From NCBI RefSeq assembly GCF_000312425.1, contig NZ_HE997181.1, forward strand, positions 2,440,989 to 2,504,988: DNA of 64,000 nucleotides, in the 5' to 3' direction. Positions 1-10,000 of this stretch are shown in pieces. This DNA comes from Reyranella massiliensis 521 (GTDB lineage Bacteria; Pseudomonadota; Alphaproteobacteria; Reyranellales; Reyranellaceae). The translations under genes and the position numbers were made by a program. The notes beneath the pieces are model-generated. The model had not been told where the DNA came from, did not search any database, and saw nothing but the letters and a program-made list of their open reading frames with translations. Position 1 is the first letter of the stretch. Every line of letters begins with the position of its first letter.

Positions 1-1197
1 TTCGATCACCGCGTAGCGCGTCTTGCCGGCATCGACTTTGCACTGCGCGATGTACATGTTCATCCGGCAGTGCATCTTGCCGGGTACCATCTCGGCGCCG
101 CCGCCGGGTCCCTGGTCGATCTTGGCCTTGTCCATGGCGGCCGACACCGGATCGCGCGCCAGGTCGCCGTTCGTTGCCTTGACCGCCGCCTCGTAGAGCT
201 TGATGCCGCGATACATGCCGGTCGAGGCGGAGCCTGCCGTGAACAGATACTTGGTGTCGGGGAAGCGCTTGGAGTAGTCGGCCTGGAGCTGCTTGCTGAA
301 CGGATCGTCGACCGACTGGAAGTAGTCGAGACAGCTATAGAGCCCGTCCATCTCCTGGGCCGGGTGATAGTTCAGCAGGTTCTCGTCGTAGTAGACGCAG
401 CTCAGGACGCCGCCGTTCTTCTGAAAGCCCGATTCGTAGAGCTGCTTCACGAAGGGCTGCAGGCCCGGCGGAATGACGGTGTTGAAGACACAGTCGACCT
501 TGCCATCGCGGATCTTGCCGATGGTCGCCGAGTATTCGGCCTGGTCGAGCGGATAGTATTCCTCGAACACGACCTCCCCGCCGTTGGCCTCGATGACCTT
601 GCGGGCATACTTGTTCAGGAGCTGCGGCCAGACATAGTTGGCCGACGGCAGGGCAAAGCGCTTCTTGCCGGCCGTCTTGATCAGATAGGGAATGAGCTTG
701 TCGCACTGCTGCGCCGGCGTCGGCCCCGTGCAGTAGAGCGACTTGGTGCACTCCTGCCCTTCGTAGAGCTGCGGATAGATGTAGAGCGTGCGGCCGCGAT
801 TGACGATCGGGTCCTTGATCGCCTGCCGCATCGCCGAGGTGATGCCGCCCAGCACGACATTGACCTTCCGCTCCTGGATAAGCTTGCGCACGTTGCCGAC
901 GGCGATCTTGGGATCGGACGCCGTGTCTTCGAGGAAAAGCTCGATCGGCCGGCCGGCGACCCCGCCGCTCTTGTTGATCTGTTCCACCGTGAACTGCGCC
1001 ACCTGCCAGTTGGCGTTGCCGGACGGCGCGATGGCGCCCGTGATGTCGGTGGCGATGCCCATGCGGATGGGATCGGCGGCAAAGGCGCCCTTTGGCGCCA
1101 GCATCCAGCCGCCACCCCCGGCGATCCAGCCGGCGGCACCAAGCGCCCCGGCGCCCAAGAGACGTCGACGACCCAGAGAATGCACCTTGTCGCTCAT
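1..1197 (-). CDS. ABC transporter substrate-binding protein, amide/urea/branched-chain amino acid type (partial, runs off the left edge)
   Basis: Open without a stop from an ATG at 1197 to the window edge (399 codons seen). It starts with a twin-arginine-like signal: three arginines near residue 10, a Gly/Ala-rich hydrophobic stretch, then an Ala-rich cleavage region ending AFAADP. The mature part has the type I periplasmic binding fold of the UrtA/FmdD/AmiC group, with landmarks such as INKSGGVAGRPIELF, YIYPQLYEG and LLNYHPAQ. It would capture a small amide, urea or amino acid for an inner-membrane ABC importer. The permease gene ends 2 bp upstream, so the two are co-transcribed; the remaining transporter genes presumably lie beyond the edge. 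The exact ligand cannot be read from the sequence. Confidence 0.88.
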   Translation of the reverse strand, partial: MSDKVHSLGRRRLLGAGALGAAGWIAGGGGWMLAPKGAFAADPIRMGIATDITGAIAPSGNANWQVAQFTVEQINKSGGVAGRPIELFLEDTASDPKIAVGNVRKLIQERKVNVVLGGITSAMRQAIKDPIVNRGRTLYIYPQLYEGQECTKSLYCTGPTPAQQCDKLIPYLIKTAGKKRFALPSANYVWPQLLNKYARKVIEANGGEVVFEEYYPLDQAEYSATIGKIRDGKVDCVFNTVIPPGLQPFVKQLYESGFQKNGGVLSCVYYDENLLNYHPAQEMDGLYSCLDYFQSVDDPFSKQLQADYSKRFPDTKYLFTAGSASTGMYRGIKLYEAAVKATNGDLARDPVSAAMDKAKIDQGPGGGAEMVPGKMHCRMNMYIAQCKVDAGKTRYAVIE

Positions 1198-1199
1198 GT

Positions 1200-2057
1200 T
1201 CAGAGCCTCCCCTGCGTAATGAATCCTTGTGGACGGAACTTCACGATTACCAACGCGATGATGAAAACCAGCGGATCGGCGAGCACCGGCATGACGAGCC
1301 AGGGCAGGCCCGCTGCCATGCCGCCGACGACTGCGGCCCCCAGGACAGGCCCTTCGAAAGTTCCGACACCTCCCAGCATCACCGACAGGAACGCCTGCAC
1401 CAGGAAGCGCGTGCCGATATCCGCCGAGAGCTGGTAGAGCGGCACGATGAGCGCGCCGGCCAATCCGGCGAGAGCTGCGCCGAAGGCGAAGGTGAAGGCG
1501 TAGAGCCGCGACGTCGAAATCCCGCAGGCTCTCGCAAGGTTGGGATTTTCAAGCGACCCGCGCACCTGCAGGCCGACCGAAGTGCGCGCCAGAAACAGCC
1601 ACGTCCCGGCGATGACGCACGCCGTAACGACGACGATGACGGTGCGCCAGATGGAAAAGTCGACGCCGAAGACCGTGAAGGCGCCCGGCAGCGGTTCGGA
1701 GATCGACTTGTAGTGGCCGCCCAGCAGCCCGCGCACGATCTCGCGAATGACCAGGCCGACCGCGTAGGTTCCCAGCATCGCGATGATGGGCGAGGCATAG
1801 AAGCGCCGGATGACCAGCCGTTCGAGGACGAGGCCGATCAGCGCCAGCACCAGTGGCGCGGCCAGGATGCCGGCCCAGGCCGACAGGCCGCTGCTTTCGA
1901 AGACGTAGACGGTGTAGGCGCCGAGAAGGACGAACTCGCCGTGGGCAAAATTGAAGATGCCCATCATGCTGGCGATGATTCCAAGCCCCAGCACGATCAG
2001 CACCATCACCGACATGAAGGCGAGCAGATCGAACACAAGCTTGATTTCGATACCCAT
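1200..2057 (-). CDS. Branched-chain amino acid/amide ABC transporter permease, LivH type
   Basis: A 285-residue hydrophobic protein with the multi-helix layout of LivH/UrtB permeases and the family motif FNFAHGEFVLLGAY near the N-terminus. I chose the ATG at 2057 (MGIEIKLVFDLL) because it begins directly before the first membrane helix; a longer frame to 2117 adds 20 polar residues atypical of the family. It forms half of the membrane channel for the binding protein encoded 2 bp downstream. The partner permease and the ATPases are not in the window. Membrane location and family are clear; the substrate is inferred only from the neighbouring binding proteins. Confidence 0.9.
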   Translation of the reverse strand: MGIEIKLVFDLLAFMSVMVLIVLGLGIIASMMGIFNFAHGEFVLLGAYTVYVFESSGLSAWAGILAAPLVLALIGLVLERLVIRRFYASPIIAMLGTYAVGLVIREIVRGLLGGHYKSISEPLPGAFTVFGVDFSIWRTVIVVVTACVIAGTWLFLARTSVGLQVRGSLENPNLARACGISTSRLYAFTFAFGAALAGLAGALIVPLYQLSADIGTRFLVQAFLSVMLGGVGTFEGPVLGAAVVGGMAAGLPWLVMPVLADPLVFIIALVIVKFRPQGFITQGRL

Positions 2058-2180
2058 GGTCACCGCATGCGATCGCAGCCACTGCGGCCCGACGCGTTGG
2101 CTACGCGAGAACCGCACACCCCATGTATTTAAAACAGAAAATTTTCACTTTTCAAATAGTTTAAGTTCGGCGCCCAAGCG

Positions 2181-3323
2181 TCAGAACTTTTCGAGCAACT
2201 TGAAGTCGAAGCCGTCGGCTTCCGCAAAGTAGATCGGCATCTCGGCGCGCCGGTGACGCAGCCCGACGGGCCCCCGCCCTCCGCGATAGACCATGTTCGA
2301 CGCACTGCTGGTCAGGCTGGGCAGGTGCAGCGTCTCGGACTTGCGCGCCAGCGCCTCCAGGAAATAGAGCGCTTCGTAGTTCGCCTGTGCCACGGCGCCC
2401 GGAACCGGCGCAGAGGCTCCGAACGCCTTCTGGTAGGCGGCGAGGAACGCTTCGTTGGATGCGGTTCTCACGCTGGCGAAGTAGCCGAAGGCCGCGAACA
2501 AGTTCGTCGTGTTGTCGGCGCCGATTCCCAAAAGGACGGTTTCGTCGATGCAGTTTGCCAGCCGCAACACCTTCTCGCTGAGACCGTATTCGGCGAACAG
2601 CCGGTTGAAGAGAATGCCGTCGAGGCCGATGAGCGAGATGAAGACGACATCGGGTTGCAGCGCCCGTATGCGCTCGACATAGCGATGATGGTCGTCGTTG
2701 CCCAGCGGGACGAAATCCTCGCCCACGACCCTGCCTCCGGTCTCGGCGATGTAGCTCTTGACCTCGCGATGCGAGAGCCAGGGCCAGACATAGTCGCTGC
2801 CGATCAGATACCAGCGTCGGGCATGCTTGCGCTCGGCCAGCCAGGCAATCGCCGGGCGCGCCTGTTGCGGCGGGGTCTCGCCGATGGCGAACAGGCCGGG
2901 CGTTCGTTCGCCGCCTTCGTAGATCGAGGGATAGATGTAGGGGAGATGGCCGGCGAATGTCCCGCGCAACGACATGCGAACCGCACTGATATGGTTGCCG
3001 ACGATGACATCGGCGCCATCGAACTCGACGATGTCTTCGGCGTCGCGCGTCACCTTCTCGATCGCCGCGCCGCTATCGACGACGGTGAGTTCCAGTTCGC
3101 GTCCCAGGATCCCGCCGCGCGCATTGATCTGATGGGCGGCGAGAACGGCGCAGTTGAGCGACGACGGCCCCCAGATACCCGCTGTGCCGGTCATCGTGAC
3201 GAAGTGCGCGACCCGTAACTTGGATTTGTCCCGCCGGAGCGTTTTCGGCAGGCCGGGAAGCAAGGCGCCGGCAATGGGCGCGCCTCCACCGGACCCAAGG
3301 GCCGAATATGGCGCCTCGAGCAT
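2181..3323 (-). CDS. AmiC/UrtA-like ligand-binding protein without a recognisable signal peptide
   Basis: About 380 residues with the periplasmic-binding fold of the amide/urea group: AHQINARGGILGREL, VGNHISAVR, YIYPSIYEG, YLIGSDYVWPW and LFAAFGYFAS are typical landmarks. The start is ATG 3323 or a GTG at 3329. An in-frame TGA at 3375-3377 lies only 16 codons further upstream, and that stretch encodes no Arg/Lys-plus-hydrophobic leader, so no Sec or Tat signal is possible. Family knowledge: Pseudomonas AmiC is a cytoplasmic amide sensor of this fold. The gene heads the uptake operon and diverges from a MarR regulator, so a sensor role is plausible. A binding protein with a cryptic leader remains the alternative. 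Confidence 0.8.
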   Translation of the reverse strand: MLEAPYSALGSGGGAPIAGALLPGLPKTLRRDKSKLRVAHFVTMTGTAGIWGPSSLNCAVLAAHQINARGGILGRELELTVVDSGAAIEKVTRDAEDIVEFDGADVIVGNHISAVRMSLRGTFAGHLPYIYPSIYEGGERTPGLFAIGETPPQQARPAIAWLAERKHARRWYLIGSDYVWPWLSHREVKSYIAETGGRVVGEDFVPLGNDDHHRYVERIRALQPDVVFISLIGLDGILFNRLFAEYGLSEKVLRLANCIDETVLLGIGADNTTNLFAAFGYFASVRTASNEAFLAAYQKAFGASAPVPGAVAQANYEALYFLEALARKSETLHLPSLTSSASNMVYRGGRGPVGLRHRRAEMPIYFAEADGFDFKLLEKF

Positions 3324-3466
3324 CAGCACGGGTCCGCAGCCTCGTCGACAAGACTCAAGGGAGATCGCCGCATGTCAGCCTCCGTATCCTGCCATCATGA
3401 GCCCCCGGCCACGCGTCCGAAACCGTCAACCGCTTCCCCCGCTGCCCGGACAGGCTGCCGCCAAAT

Positions 3467-3486
3467 ATTGTTGAATTTTCAACAAT
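3467..3486. promoter_or_regulatory. Palindromic operator candidate, likely for the adjacent MarR regulator
   Basis: A perfect inverted repeat with 9-bp arms (ATTGTTGAA and its complement) and a 2-bp spacer. It lies between the divergent binding-protein operon and the MarR gene. Size and symmetry fit MarR-family operators. It overlaps the candidate -35 element TTGAAT of the promoter reading toward the MarR gene, so autorepression is the simplest inference. Confidence 0.6.
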
Positions 3487-3499
3487 TGAAGCACATATA
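3471..3499 (+). promoter_or_regulatory. Candidate sigma-70 promoter for the MarR gene
   Basis: TTGAAT (3471-3476), a 17-bp gap, then CATATA (3494-3499). It is embedded in an unusually AT-rich patch and overlaps the palindrome at 3467-3486. Predicted transcription would begin near 3506. Confidence 0.4.
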
Positions 3500-3555
3500 A
3501 AGGCGCATCGTCGAGCATGCATGTTCCGTGCCTTTGGCAGGTTCCGAGGTCGCCC

Positions 3556-3999
3556 GTGTCAAATTCTTCTTCCGCCGATTCACCTATCACCGTGCATCTG
3601 GCCTATCTGCTTGCTCAAGCGAATCGCGAGATCAACCGCCAGCTCGACGCACGATTGCGCGCCGAGGGCGTGCCCGTCGAGCAATGGCGCATCCTCAAGG
3701 TGCTGTCGGATGGCAACGGACGGTCCATGGGCGATCTGGCCGAAGCGGCCCTGCTCAACCATCCGACGCTCACCAAGACCATCGACCGCATGGTCGCCGA
3801 CTCGCTCGTCTATCGCATTTCCGATCCTGCGGATCGCCGCAAGGTCCTGATCTTCTGTTCGGACCGCGGCAAGGAGCTGGCGAAGCGCCTGGCGCCGCTG
3901 GCCCTCGGCCAGGAAGCGCACATCGCCAAGAACTACGGCGGTAAGGCGACCGCCCAGCTCAAACGACTGCTCGAAGACTTGATCGAGCGCGCTGGATAA
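3556..3999 (+). CDS. MarR family transcriptional regulator
   Basis: A winged-helix regulator of about 147 residues. The helix-turn-helix spans roughly residues 35-85 (EQWRILKVL, then the recognition-helix region LLNHPTLTKTIDRM), and the wing contains the family's D-x-R-D/R-x-K signature (DPADRRKVLIF). I prefer the GTG at 3556 because GAGG lies about 7 bases upstream; an ATG at 3517 in the same frame has no ribosome site and would add 13 residues. It diverges from the binding-protein/permease operon, and the shared spacer has a perfect palindrome, so it probably controls itself and that operon in response to a small ligand. Confidence 0.88.
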   Translation: MSNSSSADSPITVHLAYLLAQANREINRQLDARLRAEGVPVEQWRILKVLSDGNGRSMGDLAEAALLNHPTLTKTIDRMVADSLVYRISDPADRRKVLIFCSDRGKELAKRLAPLALGQEAHIAKNYGGKATAQLKRLLEDLIERAG

Positions 4000-4047
4000 C
4001 GCCCTCATGCAATCGATTGCACGAGGCGGTTCCTGGCAGGGAGTGCC

Positions 4048-7000
4048 CTACCAGGTCATGCGCAGCCCGGCGGAGATCGCGTGGGTGTCGTCGCGGCCGG
4101 TGATCTCGCCGTCGTAGCGGGCGTAGATCGAGGTCGAAGCGCCGATCTGCGTGTTGAGGCCGAGGCCGACCACGGCCGCGTCGCGCAGGGGCTGAGCGCC
4201 GTAGACGGTGAAGGGCACGGCCGGTGCACCGGCGAAGGCCGCCGTGATGGGCCGCGACGTGTCGGCATATTCGTGCGCCCAGCCCAGCCGGATCGTCACG
4301 CCCAGCGGCCGTTCCATCCCCACCGGGATGTTGGCGCCGAGATCGGCACCGATGATCGTGCGCACCGAGGTGGTGTTCTGCTGCGCCACGCCGAGGTTCA
4401 GCGACTGGGCGCCAGACTCGGTGAAGGGGTTCTGCGACACCGCCACGGTCTGGAAGCGGGCGAAAGGTGTGATCGTCGCCTGCGCCGCTTCGAGGAGGCC
4501 GATCCGGTAGCCCGCCTCGATCTGGCCCAGGAACTGGTTGGCGCCGGTCTGGCCGCTGGCGATGCGGGTGGCCAGGCCCGGGATCGCCATCACCCGCTGC
4601 ATCCGGTTGTCGCTGTAGGCGTAGCCTGCCAGCGCGTCGACATAGAGACCGCCCTGGTTGAACGAGGCGTAGAGCGCGGCGCTGTAGGTGTCGGCGTTGC
4701 CGTTGCCCATGAAGCCGTTCACCCACTGCCGGCCGCTCGAGTAGCCGACGGCAAGGCCCACCAGGAAGCGCGGGTCGAGGCGATAGTCGACGCCGATGGC
4801 GGCGCCGCCGAGATTGTAAGTGAGCGTGCCCGCGTTGGTGTTGCCGCCGACGCTGCCGAAGCCGCCGAGGCCGCTCATCCAGGCTCCCCACTTGGGCAGG
4901 TCCTGGGTGTCGCAGGCGACCGTGCAGGCCTCGGCCAGCGCCACGCGCGTGGTGCCGGCGCCGTTGCCGTTGCGGGCCTGCCCCACCTGCTGGCCCAGCG
5001 TGTTCATGAACACCAGCGAGGCGCCGATGTTCACCGTGCCGAAGCCGGTATAGGGCTGGCCGCTGATCGCATCGAGCGCCGCCGGTCCCTGCTGGGTGTC
5101 GAGCCCGGCCAGGGCATTCAGCACCGTGTTGAAGTCCCCGGTCGCCGTCGGCGAGGCGATGTCCAGCGCCGTGCCGACGGCATACTGGTTGCGCGTCTGC
5201 GCGCCCGAGGCGAAGGCGCTCGCCGTCTGGAACAGCAGCAGATACACGTTGTTGGCGTCGTAGCTGAGGCTGGGCGTCAGGAAGGCGAGATTGCTCGTGA
5301 CACCGCTATAGGTGCCCGTCAGGCCGCCGGTGGCCGTGACGATGGTGTAGGTGGTGTTGCGCTGATAGGTGCCCGATGCCGCCAGCACCTGCACCGTGGC
5401 GCCGCCGCCGATCGCGGCTGTGCCGGTGGCGACGATCTTGTCGTTCTGGCCGCCGCTGTTGACCTCGACCTGATAGACGCCGCCGGTCTGTACGAAGTTG
5501 CCGGTAACGTTCAGCGTGCCGATCGAGTTGCCGGGCGCCAGGACACCGCCGTTGGAGGTGAGCTGCCCGATGAGCGTGCCGCTGCCGCCGAGCATGCCGC
5601 CCGCCCCGATCGCGACGTTGCCGGTCAGGCTGCCGTTCACCGTCAGGAGGCCAGCCGACACCGTCGCGCCGCCGCCCACGACATTGTTGCCGGTGAGGAT
5701 AAGCTGTCCGGCGCCGGTCTTGGTCAGGCTGCCCGTGCCGGAAATCGCACCGGCATAGGTCCCGTTCGTCGTCTGGTCGAACACGAGGGCGGCGTTGTTC
5801 ACAATGTTGCCCTGCAGGCTGGCCGAGTTGCCGGTCAGCGTGCCGCCCGACACCACAGTGCCGCCGGCGTAGCTGTTGGTCCCGGTCAGCGTCAGATTGC
5901 CGGCGCCGTTCTTGGTGAACCCGCCCGTGCCCGACATGTTGCCGGCGTAGGTCCCGTCGACGCTCTGGCTGAACACCACCGCGGCATTGTTCGCGATGTT
6001 GCCCTGCAGGCTGGCCGAGTTGCCGGTCAGTGTGCCGCCCGACACCACAGTGCCGCCGCTATAGGTATTGGCGCCCGTCAGCGTCAGATTGCCGGCACCG
6101 CTCTTGGTGAACCCGCCTGTGCCCGACATGTTGCCGGCATAGGTCCCGTCGGTGCTCTGGCTGAACACCACCGCGGCGTTGTTCGCGATGTTGCCTTGCA
6201 GGCTGGTCGTGTTGCCCGTGAGGGTACCACCCGACACGGTCGTGCCGCCGCCGTAGCTGTTGGCGCCGGTCAAGGTCAGATTGCCAGTGCCACTCTTGGT
6301 GAGCCCGCCCGTGCCGGACATGACGCCGGCATAAGTGCCGTCGGTGCCTTGGCTGAACACCACCGCGGCGTTGTTCAGGATGTTGCCCTGCAGGCTCGTC
6401 GTCGTGCCCGTGAGCGTGCCGCCCGACACGGTCGTGCCGCCTGTGTAGCTGTTGCTTCCCGTCAGGGTGACGTTGCCGGAACCACTCTTGGTCAGGCCAC
6501 CCGTACCGGACATGTTGCCGCCATAGGTGCCGTCCGTGCTCTGGCTGAACACGACGCTGGCATTGTTGACGATGTTGCGCTGCAGGCTGCTCGTCGTGCC
6601 CTGCAGGATGCCGCCCGATACGGTCGTGCCGCCCCTGTAGGTGTTGACGCCGTCGAGGATGAGCGTCCCCGCGCCGGTCTTGGTCAACGCGCCCGATCCC
6701 GAGATCGCGCCCTGCAGGGTGAGTTGATTGCCGTTGGTGTCGAACGTGCCGCCGGGGGCGCTCAACGTGATCGGCCGCGCGATGGTGAAGCTTGCCGTCG
6801 CCTGCAGCGTGCCGTTGATCAGAGTCAGCCGCGTACCGGCTGCACCGAAGGCGCTGTCGGAACCGGCCTGCACGGTGCCGCCGGTGATGGCCGTGCCGCC
6901 GCTGTAGGTGTTGGTGCCTGTCAGGGTCACGGTGCCGGGGCCCATATAGGCGATGTCGCCGCTGCCGCTGATGTTGCCGGCAAAGACGATATCGTCGGAA

Positions 7001-10000
7001 CGGTTGAAGGCGAGCGTCCCCTCGTTGAAGACGTCGCCCGCGATCATGCCGGTGGTACCGCCATTGCCGAGCTGCAGGATGCCGCCCGAGATGATCGTGC
7101 CGCCGCTGTAGGTGTTGTTCGCCGTCAGGATCAACGTGCCGAAGCCGGTCTTGGTAAGCACGCCGTCGCCCGACATGACGCCCGCATAGGTGCCGTCGGT
7201 CGCCTGGTCGAAGACCACGCGCGCATTGTTCTCGATGGCGCCCTGCAGGCTCGTCGTCGTGCCGGTCAGCGTGCCGTCCGACACCACGGTGCCGCCGCTG
7301 TAGGTGTTGGCGCCTCTCAGGGTCACGTTGCCGGAGCCTGTCAGAGTGAGGCGGCCGCTGCCCGACATCGTGCCGAAATAGGTGCCGTCCGTGCTCTGAT
7401 TGAAGGTCACGGTCGCGTTGTTGACGATGTTGCCCTGCAGGCTCGTCGTCGTGCCCTGCAGCGTGCCGCCCAGCACCGTCGTGCCGCCCGTATAGGTGTT
7501 GGCGCCGGTCAGGATCAGGGTGCCGCTGCCCTGCTTGACCAGCGAACCCTCATAGCCGCCCTCCTGGCCGCCGTCGGCGATCACGCCGGCAAAGGTCGTG
7601 TCGTTGGCCGTGCCGACCGTCAGGCTGTTGCTGCCCAGCGAGATCTTCGAGCCAGCGACACCGGCGAGATCCTGGATCGTGCGGCCACCGCTGGCGCCGG
7701 AGAGGTCGAGGCTCGCGCCGGCGCCCGCGAGGTTCACCCCACTCGACGTAGCGACACTGCCGTTGTCGTAGAGCACCAGCGTCGCGCCCGCCCCGACCAT
7801 CGTGGCGCCGGTATAGCTGTTGTCGCCGGCCAGCCCCTGCGCGGCATTGGCCGCCAGGACGAGCCCGCCGCTGCCCGAGATGACGCCGGTGAAGCCTCCC
7901 GTGGTGCCGGTGATGGTGAGCGTCTGGTTGCCCAGCACGACGCTGAGGCCGCTGCCGCTCGAGCCGCGCAGGCCGCCGACCGTGGCGCCGTCGGTCGTTC
8001 CCGAGATGTCGAAGGTCGCCACGCCGCCCGCGAAGCTCGGCGAGAAGGCGACGTAAAGCGTGTCGGCGATCGAGCCCGCGCCGGTCAGAGTCAGGCTCGC
8101 CCCCTGGTAGATCTGCGTGACACCTCCATAGGTCGACACGCCCGACAGCGTCAGGCTGCCTTCGATGATCGTCAGCGCGCCCCGCGTGACGCCGGGCCCG
8201 GCATCGACGATCGTTCCCGAGAACGTGCCCGTGGCGTTGTCCAACACCAGCTCGATGCTGCCGAGCTTCACCGTGCCACTACCGGCCAGGTCCGTGATCA
8301 GGCTGGCGGAGCTGCTGGTGCCGCTGACGTCGAAGGTCGCGCCGCTCGCCACCGTGACGCTCGAGTAGGAGATAATGCCCGAGCCGACCAGCGCCAGGGT
8401 GCCGCTGGAGATCGTCGTCGCACCGCTAAAGCCGCTTATGCTTTCAAGGGTCAGCGTCCCACTGCCCTGCTTGGTCAATCCGCCGCTGCCCGAGATGCTG
8501 CCGCTGAAGGTCGTCGAGTTTGCCGTACCCACCGTCAGCGTATTGCCGCCCAGCACGATGAACGTACCGGCGACACCGCTCAGGTCCTGGATCGTCTGGC
8601 CGCCGCTGCTGGCGGAGATGTCGAAGGTGACACCGGCGGCTGCGAGTGCGACGCCGCTCGACGCCGCGATGCTGCCCGTTCCGGCCAGCGCCAGCGTACC
8701 AGAAGCGATCGTAGTGGCGCCGGCGTAGAGGTTGGTTCCCGAGAGGGTCAACGTCGCGCTGCCCGTCTTGGTCAATCCGCCCGTATCTCCAAGAGGCTCG
8801 ATGATGCCGGCGAAGGTCGTGTTGACGGAAGAGACGACGGTCAGGGTGTTGGCGCCGAGAAGAATGTACGACGAATCGACACCGCTCAGGTTCTGCACGG
8901 TCACCGACGAGACGCAGCTGCAGCCGATGTCGAAGAATGCGTTCGCGCCGGTGAGATTGAGACTGCTCGACGTGGCGATGCTGCCATTGCCTTCGAGGAT
9001 CAGCGCCGCATTGCCCTCGATGGTCGTGGCGCCCGTGTAGGTGTTCACGCCGTTCAGGATCTGGAGCGCAAGGCTTGCAATGCGGAGGCTGCCGCCTGTC
9101 CCGCCGCCGATGCCGCCGTCCTGGATCACCCCGCCGAAGAAGGGCGAACCAACCGTGATCGTGAGTTCCTTCGCACCCAGGGCAACGATGCCGCCGTTAC
9201 CGCCGGTATCGATCAGACCGAGGATGGAAGCACCCGAATTCGTCTGGGAGATGTCGAAAGCCCCTGTCCCCAGGCCGCCGACGAAGTTCACACCGGCGTT
9301 GACCATCGAGCCCGCGCCCTTGAGGGCCAGCGTGCCGCCGCCGCGGATTTCTGCCGGGCCGCTGAAGGTCGAGGTGCCCGACAAAGTGAGCGTGCCGCCC
9401 CGGATCTGGATGCCGCCAAAATTGCCGCCATCGTCGATCGTGCCGGAGAACTCGGTCGAACCGTCTGTGATCCGCAAGACATTGGCACCGAGCTGGACCG
9501 TGCCGGCCCCCGCCAGTGTCCGGATGTTGTTGTTGAAGACGTTGTTGCTGATGTCGAAGGTGGCGCCGCTGGCGACCGTCACCACGGCGGACTCCGAAAT
9601 CCGGCCGCCGTTCGCCAGCGCCAGAGTACCGGCGCTGATCGTGGTGGCGCCGGTATAAGTGTTCACGCCTTCGAGGGTCAGGACACCGCTGCCGACCTTG
9701 ATGAAGGACCCACCCAGCGCCCCGCCCAGCCCGTTGTCGGCGATGACGCCGCTGAAGGTGGTCGAGTTCGCCGTCCCCGCGGTCAGTGTCCGGTTGCCCA
9801 GCGCCACGATACTGCCCGCGACACCGCTGAGGTCCTGGATCGTCTGGTTGCCGGCGCTGCCCGCGATGTCGAACGTGGCACCGGCGGCCGCGAGATCGAC
9901 GCCGCTCGACGACGCGACGCTGCCGCTGCCGGAAAGCGCCAGCGTGCCGCCATTGACGGTTGTCAGGCCGGCATAGGTATTGACGGCGGTGAAGGTGAGC

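Noticed and set aside
4008..4021. Perfect 14-bp palindrome TGCAATCGATTGCA between the MarR and autotransporter genes
   Set aside because: It lies between convergent genes with no promoter nearby and no T run, so no function can be supported.
5700..7500. Regular repeats considered as a CRISPR array
   Set aside because: The unit is 192 bp, continuous coding sequence in frame, with no unique spacers.
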